DNA of 64,000 nucleotides from Methanosarcina sp. UBA5. Its GTDB lineage: Archaea; Halobacteriota; Methanosarcinia; Methanosarcinales; Methanosarcinaceae. Numbering within the stretch: position 1 is the stretch's first letter; every line of letters begins with the position of its first letter. The stretch lies in assembly GCF_002505485.1 (NCBI RefSeq), contig NZ_DAVG01000112.1, positions 7,005-71,004 on the forward strand, read 5' to 3'. Shown here one piece after another: positions 54,362-63,045 of this stretch. A program made the position numbers and the translations under genes. A model generated the notes under the pieces. That model saw only the letters and a list, made by a program, of their open reading frames with translations, searched no databases and was not told where the DNA came from.

Positions 54362-55342
54362 TTATTCGGAACAGATACCTGTAATGCTTTCCCTTGAGAA
54401 ATCAAACACCGTTACCTTATCTGTTTTATCATACATATCGAGTTTTGAGCCAGCCTCAATTTTTCCGATAATAGCAGCTGTAAGCCCAGCTTCTTCAAAG
54501 ACCTTTCTGCATTCTTCGGCCTTTTCCGCATCTGCAGTAAACACGTAGCCTGTTCCGGGATGCACTTTTAGCCACTGCTCAAAATCCACGTTGTCGGGTT
54601 TCGGGACTTTTTCAAGGTCTACGGCTGCGCCAACTCTGCTTGTTTCACAGAGCATACCAAGCGTTCCTATAAGCCCTGGGTTGCTTATGTCTTTTCCTGC
54701 AGTAGCGAGTTTTCGTTTTGCAATTTCCTGGGTTACAAGATAGCTCTTCCTGAGCACTGCAGGATCTTTAAAAGATGTCGTATCCCAGCTATAAGGGGAA
54801 TTTGGCCCTATTTTTCCGTCCATATCGTAAGCTGCAATAACCAGGTCTCCGGAACGGGCGGTATCGCTCCGGATTACGCAGTCTTTCTTCACTATCCCGA
54901 TAATAGCAACGGAAATGGAATTGTACTCAGTATCAGGATGGACGTGCCCGCCTACAACCGGGACACCAAATTTCCTGACCCCTTCAGCCAGGCCTTCCAT
55001 AAGTTCCTTACAGGCCGTCTCAGAGTTTGAGGAAGCTATATCTACCATGGCAAGAGGCTTTCCTCCCATTGCTGCGATATCGTTTACATTAACGACTACA
55101 GCTCCATAGCCTGCCCACCAGGGACTGACATCAAGTATCCTTCCCCAGATTCCATCTGCTGCAAAGAGGATAACATCATCTCCTCCGATATCGATAACTG
55201 CCGCATCGTCTCCAAAATCAACGATCGCATTCTGATACTCCGGGCGGACGGCTTTGAAAACTGAAACAATGTCCTCAATCTGTTTTTTTCGGGTAACCCC
55301 TTCAAAGTTTTTTATCCTTTCTGCAAGCTCTTCCAGGTTCAA
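54362..55342 (-). CDS. Methanogenesis marker 2 protein (AIR synthase-like)
   Basis: A protein of about 326 residues in the PurM/ThiL/SelD ATPase superfamily. FGDDAAVIDIGGDDVILFAA is the nucleotide-binding start, VNVNDIAAMGGKPLAMVDIA the second motif, and a PVVGGHVHPDTEYNSISVAI segment follows. Nearly all methanogens have it; its exact substrate was not known to me. The TTG at 55342 is preferred because the longer frame reads through AT-rich promoter DNA (CATATAAATTT near 55370). That implies a very short leader. Confidence 0.9.
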   Translation of the reverse strand: MNLEELAERIKNFEGVTRKKQIEDIVSVFKAVRPEYQNAIVDFGDDAAVIDIGGDDVILFAADGIWGRILDVSPWWAGYGAVVVNVNDIAAMGGKPLAMVDIASSNSETACKELMEGLAEGVRKFGVPVVGGHVHPDTEYNSISVAIIGIVKKDCVIRSDTARSGDLVIAAYDMDGKIGPNSPYSWDTTSFKDPAVLRKSYLVTQEIAKRKLATAGKDISNPGLIGTLGMLCETSRVGAAVDLEKVPKPDNVDFEQWLKVHPGTGYVFTADAEKAEECRKVFEEAGLTAAIIGKIEAGSKLDMYDKTDKVTVFDFSRESITGICSE

Positions 55343-55713
55343 TGTCAGGCTTCCTTTTGTTTTTAAATTTATATGAGTATTTGAGTAGTACAAAATGAAT
55401 ATATAAATAGCAAATACGAGTAATTCAGCAGTGTAAATACGAGTAATCAATAGTACAAATATGAGAGCATATCAGTAATACAGTACATTATCAGTAAACT
55501 ATCGAGTTCATTGATAGCTTACGAAACTCCCATTGTGAAAGAATTCTGGGATATTTTCGTGAGTACCTATTCGTTTATCCTTTATCTTTTTTGTTCTTTG
55601 TTTCACAGAAAAGAAGCGATAGCTTTTTATTAAGTAATTTAATTTTATTAAGGCAACCTAATATGAGTTTAGATATATAAAAATCTCGTACTCTTAAAAA
55701 AGGAGTTAAAAAA

Positions 55714-55890
55714 ATGGTAGCAAAAGTTAATGCCGATTCCTGTACAGGCTGTGGAACCTGTGTAGATGAATGCCCAGCAGCTGCAATTTCCCTCAACGAT
55801 GACGATACTGCAGTTGTCGACGAAAATGAGTGCCTTGACTGCGGTGCATGTGAAGACGCCTGCCCGAACAATGCAATCACAATCGAGTAA
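55714..55890 (+). CDS. 2[4Fe-4S] ferredoxin, 58 residues
   Basis: The gene encodes [20 protein letters not shown], then [38 protein letters not shown]. Eight cysteines (10, 13, 16, 20 and 40, 43, 46, 50) form two clostridial-type cluster sites. AGGAG lies eight bases before the ATG, and a TATATAAAAAT box is near 55670. It carries low-potential electrons, for instance to radical SAM or nitrogenase-type enzymes such as the neighbouring NifB. A clean terminator follows. Confidence 0.95.
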   Translation: MVAKVNADSCTGCGTCVDECPAAAISLNDDDTAVVDENECLDCGACEDACPNNAITIE

Positions 55891-55935
55891 TGTTTATAAG
55901 TACAATATTAAATACACTTTTAAAATAGATCTGAG

Positions 55936-55975
55936 AAGCGGAGTACTCTTACTCCGCCTTTTCAGGTTTTTGATT
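55936..55975 (+). terminator. Hairpin terminator after ferredoxin
   Basis: GCGGAGTA and TACTCCGC pair exactly across four bases and are followed by CTTTTCAGGTTTTT. It ends the ferredoxin message and separates it from the converging nifB. Confidence 0.85.
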
Positions 55976-56084
55976 TAGAATTTTCTTTATTTGAATTATA
56001 ATTTAGAAGCTTTTTCCAATTTCAGAGCTAAAAATTACTCTGCTACTGGAAAGATAATTTTTTGACCTGGAGTCCCTGCTCTTT

Positions 56085-57050
56085 TCAAGCTTTCTGCGTC
56101 CCGTTTTCCTTAAGGATTTTTCTTGCTCTTTCGATATCCTCTTTTGTCTGGATTTTTATGAGCTTTCTGCGCTCTTCGCTCATCTGTGACATATCCTGAG
56201 CAAGAAGTCCGTAAGCATCAGCTCTACACTGCCTGCAGTGGCGCATCTGCAAGACATAAGGTTCACACGCCTGCTGGGCAGCTTTCCTCTCTTCTGCAGT
56301 AGGCGGCTCAATGTTTGCAAAGGCTCCCTGGTTAATAAGAGGCATGATATTCATTATATAGACCCCGAGCTCATTGACTTTTCTGGCAATTTCAACTACA
56401 TGTTTGTCATTAAGGCCCGGGATGAGCACGGTATTTACCTTGACAACAATGCCTGCATCTACAGCTGCTTTAACGCCCTCAAGCTGGTTCTTGATCTGGA
56501 TTTTTGCGCCTTCGATTCCCCTGTAGATTTTTCCGTGATAAACTACGTGATCCACGATTTTTGCCTGGATTTCGGGGTCGATCGCATTTATTGTTACCGT
56601 TAATGTAGAGACTCCTACGCGCAGAATGTCCTTCAGCTTTTCGGGGAGTAGGAGCCCATTTGTACTCATGCAGAGCGTGAGTTCAGGAAACTCTTTTTTA
56701 ATTAGTTCAAAGGTCTCAAAAGTCTCTTTGTTGGCCAGAGGATCGCCTGGGCCTGCAATTCCGACAACCTTGATAAAGGGATAATCTTTTAGGACTTGCT
56801 TTGTCTTCTCAAGAGCTTCCTGTGGAGTAAGAACCTTACTCGTAACTCCTGGGCGACTTTCGTTAACACAATCAAATTCCCGAACGCAGAAGTTACACTG
56901 GATATTACATGAAGGAGCCACAGCCAGGTGAATTCTCCCGTACTTGTGCTGGGCTTTCCTGTCGTAGCAGGGATGTTCGGCAATCTTTCTCAGGAGTCCT
57001 TCTTCAAATTCAGGGCTGTTTATGTCATTTATAGGATTGTCTTCTGGCAA
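56085..57050 (-). CDS. nifB: NifB, nitrogenase cofactor biosynthesis radical SAM protein
   Basis: A 321-residue stand-alone radical SAM enzyme that fuses two 4Fe-4S clusters, inserting carbide, to make NifB-co. Its motif HPCYDRKAQHKYGRIHLAVA is NifB-specific, followed by the SAM cluster Cys48, Cys52 and Cys55 (APSCNIQCNFC). The late HCRQCRADAYG holds further cluster cysteines. There is no NifX-like tail, as in archaea. Start is TTG after GGAGGAG. No nif operon is nearby; the divergent ferredoxin may be its electron donor. Confidence 0.95.
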   Translation of the reverse strand: MPEDNPINDINSPEFEEGLLRKIAEHPCYDRKAQHKYGRIHLAVAPSCNIQCNFCVREFDCVNESRPGVTSKVLTPQEALEKTKQVLKDYPFIKVVGIAGPGDPLANKETFETFELIKKEFPELTLCMSTNGLLLPEKLKDILRVGVSTLTVTINAIDPEIQAKIVDHVVYHGKIYRGIEGAKIQIKNQLEGVKAAVDAGIVVKVNTVLIPGLNDKHVVEIARKVNELGVYIMNIMPLINQGAFANIEPPTAEERKAAQQACEPYVLQMRHCRQCRADAYGLLAQDMSQMSEERRKLIKIQTKEDIERARKILKENGTQKA

Positions 57051-57512
57051 ATGTGTTCTCCTCCGTTCAGAGTTTGAAAGTACAGCAGAACCTCAGTGCA
57101 GGGGGATTTCAGAATATCTAACCCAGTTTATGATGCACCCCTTGATATACATTGTGAATTTATCTGGAATTTGGAGAATTTTAGATGCCTCCACCGAGTT
57201 CCTACAGTATTTAAATTTAAATTTGATATTAAAATCCCTTTAAATATATAAAATCTCAGCATGGTATAACGGGCTTTCAGTGAATTTATTTATAATTGAG
57301 CTTGTTTCAAAACTACCTCCAATCCTTCTTGACCAATATTTTGGAGTAGATATACCAGATCAATAGGACTAAATGAAATACATGTTTTTGACCAAAAACA
57401 TGAATAGTCGGAATTTTGAAACTGCTCATTCAGTGAATTTTGTTCCTTAATGAGTCTTGGGTAAAATGGAACTAATTATAAACGTTCTCAAGATAAACAT
57501 TCTCGGATATGA
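57051..57512. other. Gap between nifB and queD with a MITE
   Basis: About 460 AT-rich bases. A complete inverted-repeat element is at 57297-57428; otherwise no gene is seen. The nifB promoter should lie in 57060-57250. Confidence 0.6.
57297..57428. repeat. GAGCTTGTTTCAAAA element, complete copy
   Basis: TGAGCTTGTTTCAAAACT at the left is inverted at the right as AATTTTGAAACTGCTCA. Inside are 95 bases with an inner CATGTTTTTG/CAAAAACATG hairpin and no frame. TTCAGTGAATTT occurs just outside both ends (57277-57288 and 57429-57440). Part of it recurs at 51073-51150. Confidence 0.75.
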
Positions 57513-57866
57513 TCATTCCGAGAAATTATCCATTTCGCACCATTTGCCTTCACCTTCCCAGACCCTTACCTTAAGCGGAAAACCAAATCTCTCCAGGAGG
57601 CGGGAGTGAATATGCTGGCAGAGGTGCTCGGAACTTGGAAATTCTAGGATTTCATTCAACAGAATATGGTCGTATTCTTTAAGGGTTTCCTTGATTCCCT
57701 TCTTCAGGTCGTAAAAATCGATGACCATTCCGTTTTCCCTGACCTCCCCTTCTACCACGACCTCAATTTTATAAGTATGACCGTGTACTCTTCCGCATTT
57801 TCCGTGCCCAGGAAGGTAATGGGCACTATCAATATAGTCAATAACTCCCAATCTCATTTTTGTCAT
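57513..57866 (-). CDS. queD: 6-carboxy-tetrahydropterin synthase QueD
   Basis: A 117-residue tunnelling-fold enzyme converting dihydroneopterin triphosphate to 6-carboxytetrahydropterin. The zinc ligands are the His of DSAHYLPG and the two in GRVHGHTY; the Cys of GHGKCGRVHG is catalytic. VIDFYDLKKGIKETL follows. The start is the ATG giving MTKMRLGV, with GGAGTG upstream; longer frames have no ribosome site. It is last in the que operon, after queE. Confidence 0.93.
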   Translation of the reverse strand: MTKMRLGVIDYIDSAHYLPGHGKCGRVHGHTYKIEVVVEGEVRENGMVIDFYDLKKGIKETLKEYDHILLNEILEFPSSEHLCQHIHSRLLERFGFPLKVRVWEGEGKWCEMDNFSE

Positions 57867-57944
57867 CTGGTACACTCCGTTTTCAATAAAATATTTTTCA
57901 AGAATTTCACATCTCAGTACGTTCTTTGCTATATTCAATTTCGG

Positions 57945-58721
57945 TTATAAGCAACCCCACATTCTGTGAGTCTGGGGGATAACTCGTGTGTCTATAATAT
58001 CAAGCAGGTTTTTCTGCAGTTCCATAATATTCTGTACGGATGCCTGTATAGATCGCGGAGATAGCGGATTCGTCACGTCACGTCCAATCGGGGTTTCAGG
58101 CTGGAGGATTACACAGGAGACGTAAGGAGCTATAGCCTCTACGGCTGGAGTTACAGTTTCTAATTCCGTGTTGCTATCTACAACAATCTTGCAAAAGCAA
58201 TCCCTTGAATTGTTTTTTCTCAAAAGCCTGAAGCACTCTATTGTATTCTCCATATGTGCTTCTCGGGATTCAGGCCCTATACCCCGGAGTGATTCGGGAA
58301 GTTTGAAATCTCCTGACACATAAACAACCTTTTCAGTCAGCTTTCTGGCCTGTTCAGGGAGGGTCATATTGGATTCAAGGTAAAGCGGCGAAGTCAGGTT
58401 TAGCTTTTCTATGAAATCCGCATGCAAGAGAGGTTCTCCTCCTGTAAGGGAGACAGAATGGAGCCTTTTGAAAGGCTGTAGTATAGCTTCCAGCTGATCA
58501 ACACTTACAGGGTTTTTGATTTTCTCAAAATTTCCGCTCCCTTCCGCCTGTTCATAATCGCAGGTTCCGGGGTTTGCAAAGTCGGTATCACAGTAATTGC
58601 AATTGAGATTGCAGCCAGAAAAGCGGACAAAAGCCTGCCTTGTTCCAACATACGGGCCCTCGCCCTGCACAGAACAGAAAACCTCCCTTATCGGAGCAGA
58701 AATAAAGTCAGAGGCTGCCAT
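57945..58721 (-). CDS. queE: 7-carboxy-7-deazaguanine synthase QueE
   Basis: A 258-residue radical SAM enzyme turning carboxytetrahydropterin into 7-carboxy-7-deazaguanine. FCSVQGEGPYVGTRQAFVRF is the QueE start, Cys37, Cys41 and Cys44 (GCNLNCNYCDTDF) bind the cluster, and SVSLTGGEPLL is the SAM glycine motif. ILQPETPIGRDV and THRMWGCL end it. It touches the DUF366 gene, so the two are coupled. In archaea the product preQ0 goes to archaeosine in tRNA. Confidence 0.95.
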   Translation of the reverse strand: MAASDFISAPIREVFCSVQGEGPYVGTRQAFVRFSGCNLNCNYCDTDFANPGTCDYEQAEGSGNFEKIKNPVSVDQLEAILQPFKRLHSVSLTGGEPLLHADFIEKLNLTSPLYLESNMTLPEQARKLTEKVVYVSGDFKLPESLRGIGPESREAHMENTIECFRLLRKNNSRDCFCKIVVDSNTELETVTPAVEAIAPYVSCVILQPETPIGRDVTNPLSPRSIQASVQNIMELQKNLLDIIDTRVIPQTHRMWGCL

Positions 58722-59281
58722 TATACAACCCCCAGAGACCTGGACTTTCTCAGATCCTTTTCTATATCTTTAAACTCGCGGACATAGGCTTCTCCTATTG
58801 CCTGCATAAAGCTTGCAACCTGTTTGTCTTCTCCCATCCCTGCATCTTTCAGATTTCCGTATACATCGTGAGAGACGTTGATGCCGAAGTGGATTTTCTG
58901 GGAAACTGCAGAGGTACTTGCAATCGAGACTGTAAGTTTCTTTCCTTTAAGGAAAAGGTCATCTCCTTCCCGTGTTGTCTCCACCCCGAGATCTGCAAGG
59001 TATTCTCTTACAAGAGCTGTGAAAAAACGCTGCCGTGCATAGATAAGTTTCAGGTCTGTAGAATCAAAATGTTCTATAATGAAACTTACCATATCTTCGG
59101 ACCAGATTGATTCGTTTGCACGCCGGTCTTCGAGGTCGATCATGTGCTCGATTTTTACGTCGCATGCTCCTCTGAAAACTACAACCGAGTCTTCCTGAAC
59201 TCCAAAACTGTTGTAGGCCCAGAGAGAGGAAATCTGGCTCCCGTCATAATCAAATTTTTTAGGTAAAACAATACATTTCAT
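58721..59281 (-). CDS. DUF366 family protein in the archaeosine operon
   Basis: A 186-residue soluble protein starting KCIVLPKKFDYDGSQISSLW, with FIIEHFDSTDLKLIYARQRF and the C-terminal GINVSHDVYGNLKDAG. It matches DUF366, an archaeal family of unknown biochemistry. Its stop overlaps queE and it follows queC, so a role in preQ0 or archaeosine metabolism is suggested by context. It has no motif for a known step. Confidence 0.85.
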   Translation of the reverse strand: MKCIVLPKKFDYDGSQISSLWAYNSFGVQEDSVVVFRGACDVKIEHMIDLEDRRANESIWSEDMVSFIIEHFDSTDLKLIYARQRFFTALVREYLADLGVETTREGDDLFLKGKKLTVSIASTSAVSQKIHFGINVSHDVYGNLKDAGMGEDKQVASFMQAIGEAYVREFKDIEKDLRKSRSLGVV

Positions 59282-59394
59282 AAAATTCTCTCTGCAAGTT
59301 TTTCTGCAAGCTTTTTCTCTAATTCTTTCTTAATGTACTTTGTCGGTATCCTGCCCGATTCCTTTGGTTCAGGTTCCAGGCGTCTCCTTTCGGT

Positions 59395-60090
59395 TCAGAT
59401 TCCAAGTCTCTCCAGAAGAGGGTCTTTTACACCTGCATTTTTAAATGCACGTGCCCTGCGCATGCAGCTCTCGCATTTTCCACAGGGAATTTCTCCTCCG
59501 TGATAGCAGCTCCAGCTGTACTCAAGAGGAGCTTTTGCTTCTAGAGCTCTTCTGACGATTTCGGTTTTTCCAAGTTCAATTAGAGGAGCCAGTATCTTCA
59601 CCCCGTTTTGGGTGGAGTAAGAAAAAGCCCTGTCCATTGCCTGCACATAAGTAAGAGAATTGTCAGGGAAAGTGCCTGCCTCTTCTCCATTAAAGCCAAC
59701 GACAAGATATTTACATTCTTTGCTTTCGGCAAAACTTGCTGTAATATTAAGCATTACCCCGTTTCTATTAGGAACCCAGACGGCCCTTGCTGAAGCATCT
59801 GTAATTTCTGCAGGGGCCGCTTCATCAATGTCCTCAAAAGATAAGGATGGGACCTCAACATCCCTGTTAACGAGAGAGGTGGAAGTTATTTCCGAAAGCC
59901 AATCCAGCTTTATAACCCTGTGCTCAATTCCGAAGTATTCGCATACCTTTCGTGAGTACTCAATTTCCCTCTCTCTGGCCCTCTGCCCATAATCAAAGGT
60001 AATAGCCATATCAATATCAAAATCTTCTGCTGCGATTGCGAGCGCTGCAACTGAATCAAGCCCGCTGCTCAGGAGGGTTATAGCTCTCAT
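59395..60090 (-). CDS. queC: 7-cyano-7-deazaguanine synthase QueC
   Basis: A 231-residue ATP-dependent enzyme converting carboxydeazaguanine to preQ0. The PP-loop [12 protein letters not shown] starts the protein, and the zinc site is [20 protein letters not shown] with four cysteines. [19 protein letters not shown] is family specific. It is first in the queC-DUF366-queE-queD operon; the 113-base gap to DUF366 has no gene. The start ATG lies after an AT-rich repeat region. Confidence 0.96.
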   Translation of the reverse strand: MRAITLLSSGLDSVAALAIAAEDFDIDMAITFDYGQRAREREIEYSRKVCEYFGIEHRVIKLDWLSEITSTSLVNRDVEVPSLSFEDIDEAAPAEITDASARAVWVPNRNGVMLNITASFAESKECKYLVVGFNGEEAGTFPDNSLTYVQAMDRAFSYSTQNGVKILAPLIELGKTEIVRRALEAKAPLEYSWSCYHGGEIPCGKCESCMRRARAFKNAGVKDPLLERLGI

Positions 60091-60693
60091 TTTTACTCAC
60101 CAGTTAAACTTTATTAACTCAAGATTTTAACTTTATAATCAAACTCACTATTTAAACTCAAAAGGGAATTTAACTGATTATTTAAACTCAGCAGGAAATC
60201 TAACTGATTATTTAAACTCAACAGAAAATTTAACTGATTATTTAATCGAACTAAATTCATCGTTAAAACTCAGTGGGAATTTCCTTGAATTTGTGGTTTC
60301 AAGATTTTCCGGGTTTATTGACTCAGGATTACTCATATATATTCTTTCAGGATTCTCGGAATACTCTTCAGGGATTATCTCAATAATACCAGTAACTCAT
60401 ATTTAAAAGTAGCTGTCTTCTTGATGGGAGTTCGGGCTCAGCTCGTGGATTTGTATTGCTCCAGATTAATTCCGAATGCAAGTGGAAAAGCAGCTCCTGT
60501 TAAGGTTTAAGCCTAAAGTTCCTACTCTAGACCTCGATTCTAAAAGCCTAATTTCTAAAAGCCTAACTATAAACCGTAATTATAAAATTTATACTTCTTG
60601 AAAAAGGCTCTAAAAAATCTGTTTTACCAAATTCTTTTTAGCAAACCGCACTATATATTGAATAGGGAAAGCTAATCGAAGAGGTGGGAATAC
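60091..60693. other. Gap with 30-bp tandem repeats before queC
   Basis: About 600 bases between divergent queC and a phosphoesterase gene. It has three exact-period 30-base repeats (60149-60238). An ACTATATATTG box near 60650 probably serves the plus-strand gene. No coding region is seen. Confidence 0.6.
60149..60248. repeat. Three 30-bp tandem repeats plus a partial fourth
   Basis: Units start at 60149, 60179 and 60209, each like TATTTAAACTCA followed by an AGG/AAA variable part and TTTAACTGAT. A fourth begins at 60239 and breaks off. They have no spacers, so this is not a CRISPR. They lie about 60-150 bases upstream of queC. Confidence 0.85.
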
Positions 60694-61194
60694 TTGATTG
60701 GAATTATTTCGGACTCACACGATAACATGAATGCTATCCGAAAAGCGGTGGAATTTTTTAATGAAAAAAGGGTAAAAGCCGTGCTGCACGCCGGAGATCT
60801 CGTTTCTCCTTTTACCGCGAGAGCCTTTAAGGAATTAGAGCCAAAACTTTACTTTGTATTCGGAAACAACGACGGAGATAAAGTGACACTTACGAAACGG
60901 TTTGAAGAAATTGGAGCTACCTCCTGCGGGAACTTTGGAGATCTGACAATTGACGGGCTGCATATTGCCCTTCTCCACGGAACAAATGAGGCGTTGGTCA
61001 AAGCACTTGCCAAATCAGGGGAATTTGACGTGGTAATTCGGGGCCATACCCACGATCCAGGTGTCAAAATAGTTGAAGGGGTTCCGGTTATAAATCCAGG
61101 GGAATCTTCAGGTGTGCTTTCCGGGAAATCAACGGTTGCCATTCTTGATATTGCAAACCTTAACGTTGAGATAATGCAGCTTGAACTTGACTGA
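60694..61194 (+). CDS. YfcE-type metallophosphoesterase
   Basis: A 166-residue phosphodiesterase of the MJ0936/YfcE group. Motifs are IISDSHDNMNAI, HAGDLVSPF, VFGNNDGD and GHTHDPGVKIV, with the final PVINPGESSG. Its start is TTG with GAGGTGG six bases before. Family members hydrolyse phosphodiesters such as bis-p-nitrophenyl phosphate; the natural substrate is unknown. Confidence 0.92.
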   Translation: MIGIISDSHDNMNAIRKAVEFFNEKRVKAVLHAGDLVSPFTARAFKELEPKLYFVFGNNDGDKVTLTKRFEEIGATSCGNFGDLTIDGLHIALLHGTNEALVKALAKSGEFDVVIRGHTHDPGVKIVEGVPVINPGESSGVLSGKSTVAILDIANLNVEIMQLELD

Positions 61195-61460
61195 TTTTAT
61201 TTCTCTCTTATTTTTCAGCGTGCTAAGTTTTATTGGCATTTTTTGGCGTTTTTTGGCGCATTTGGAGGAGGGAAACTGAGCCAGATTGGCTGGCGGTAAT
61301 ACCGGAAATTATTTCAGCTTTCTTGCAGTTTACATTTCAATCGTTTTTGAAACAATATCTCATCAAAGGTTGTGAAATAATATCTCATTAAAGGCTGTAT
61401 TACTCATAACGATTCTATCTCTCACTAATGTTTAAATTTCTCATTAAGGATGTAACAGCC

Positions 61461-61874
61461 ATGGAAGCAACAGGAAAGGACCCTACAAACTATTTACCCG
61501 GCAAGGCAGATGAAACAAAAAAGGCTTTCAGAAAAAGGAAAAACACTCTCATTTTTGCCTGCTCTGGCCTTTCTAACACAGGAAAACTTACAATGCAGGC
61601 AGCGTCGACTCTTGCTTTCCGAAGGCCTGATCTGTACAGGGCTGCAGCTGCTCACAAAGGAGTTGATGAGGTTGAAGATGCAGTATCAGAAGGCTTTAAG
61701 ATTCTTGCCCTGGACGGCTGCACGGACCGCTGTGCCACAAAAAAGCTCGATGAAGCCGAGCTCAAAGCCGACGTATATCTGATGGTTACGGAACTCGGAA
61801 TTGAAAAAACAAGGCCTTCGGATGTGAAGCCCGAATATGTGGAAAAAATTGTCAGGGCTATAAAAGAAGCCTGA
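61461..61874 (+). CDS. DGC-domain putative zinc-binding protein
   Basis: A 137-residue protein. FACSGLSNTGKLTMQAASTL is the CSG-x-SN-x-GKLT start and LALDGCTDRCATKKLDEAEL holds the DGC motif and paired cysteines. PF08859-type proteins are thought to bind zinc; their function is not established. The start ATG at 61461 follows AAGGATG; an ATG 33 bases upstream has no ribosome site. Confidence 0.85.
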   Translation: MEATGKDPTNYLPGKADETKKAFRKRKNTLIFACSGLSNTGKLTMQAASTLAFRRPDLYRAAAAHKGVDEVEDAVSEGFKILALDGCTDRCATKKLDEAELKADVYLMVTELGIEKTRPSDVKPEYVEKIVRAIKEA

Positions 61875-61916
61875 ATTTAACCTCCCAGCATTACTTTTAA
61901 TTCCTTATTTTCAATA

Positions 61917-62618
61917 TCAATATCCTCGCCTGAGAATAGCTATAAGTTCATCAGCATGAGGCATTCTCTCTTTGATCTTTGCGCAGACCGAGTCGACATC
62001 GTAATCGAGGCGCAGGTGCTCTATTTCTCCGTTTACTGTATCAAAAACGGCACAGCTTGCCCTGGAATCTCCGTCCCTAGGCTGTCCAACTGAACCCGGA
62101 TTTATTATTGTCAGGTTTCCAAGTTTCCTGTTCATGGGGATATGAGAGTGCCCTACAACAAGAAACTCTGCTTCCACAGGTTCTATTGCTTCGTTTATCA
62201 TGTTCTGGATTTCTTCATCTGGAGTTTCAGGTTTTATGTATTCGAACATGGAACGGGGGCTGGCATGGATCAGATAGAGCCTTTTTCCATCAATTTCTTC
62301 TCTTATCAGGAGGGGAAGTTTCTGAAGATATTCAATCCCTGATCTGTCAAGGATTTCCCAGGTATATTCCCTGGTTGCAATTGAGAGATGCTTATATTTG
62401 TACCCGCACTGGCAGTCCACCTTGAAAGCAACTGCATTATCGTGGTTTCCTCTGATTACAGGAATTCCTTGCATACGCAGAAGGTCAATACATTTGTCCG
62501 GCTCAGGCCCATAATCAACAATATCTCCGAGACAAATGACTCTATCATAAGGAATTTCCAGAACAGTCTCTAAAGCTTCATAATTTGCATGGATGTCGGC
62601 AATCAGCAGTATTCTCAT
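61917..62618 (-). CDS. Calcineurin-like metallophosphoesterase
   Basis: A 233-residue protein with LLIADIHANYEALETVL, LGDIVDYGPEPDK, RGNHDNAVAF and VVGHSHIPM, the four metal motifs. It has INPGSVGQPRDGDSRASCAV near the end. It belongs to the MJ0912-like group of archaeal phosphoesterases, related to protein phosphatases. Substrate unknown. It converges on the DGC-domain gene. Confidence 0.9.
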   Translation of the reverse strand: MRILLIADIHANYEALETVLEIPYDRVICLGDIVDYGPEPDKCIDLLRMQGIPVIRGNHDNAVAFKVDCQCGYKYKHLSIATREYTWEILDRSGIEYLQKLPLLIREEIDGKRLYLIHASPRSMFEYIKPETPDEEIQNMINEAIEPVEAEFLVVGHSHIPMNRKLGNLTIINPGSVGQPRDGDSRASCAVFDTVNGEIEHLRLDYDVDSVCAKIKERMPHADELIAILRRGY

Positions 62619-63045
62619 ATGTTCCCCTTTTTCCCTTTATTCGCTCTATTTTTGGCTTTTTTCTTTTTATTTCTTATTATTTTTTCTTTGTTTTTACCTT
62701 AGATCTCTCCCATTTTATCTCTCAAACATGTAACCCACGTACTCCTATTCCCATTACCAGCAAGATTTGCCTCCATAGATGGATGATTCCAGCTATCAGG
62801 TGAAATTGTCTTATTCTCAACTGAAATTATGAAGATAAAATGAAAGCTCCAGTATATGATTCAGAAGTCGCTTTATATTTACTTTGTAAGACCTTCAGCT
62901 TTTCACGCTTAATTTCTACTTTTAGTCTTTAATGAGATTTAGACAAGAAATAGTGTACTTTTAAGGAAAACAATTAATTATCCTCATTTCCAAGAAAAGA
63001 TGATAACTTTTTAACTAGATAACAAGTAAAAAGGATCCTAGTAAT
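62619..63045. other. Gap with a hydantoinase fragment
   Basis: About 430 bases. It holds the orphan HyuA-like 3' fragment (62722-62827); the rest is AT-rich and includes the promoter region for the following methyltransferase gene. Confidence 0.6.
62722..62827 (-). pseudogene. Orphan 3' fragment of a HyuA-like gene
   Basis: Minus-strand translation gives ISVENKTISPDSWNHPSMEA, then, after removing one inserted base, NLLVMGIGVRGLHV and a stop. It matches the 3' end of the pseudogene at 36549 (ISVEKKTISPDGWNHPPMET, NLLVMGVG). Nothing upstream in the same frame belongs to the gene. It is a relic. Confidence 0.75.

Noticed and set aside
60149..60248. CRISPR-like repeat array upstream of queC
   Set aside because: Units are directly adjacent with no unique spacers and no cas genes are present.
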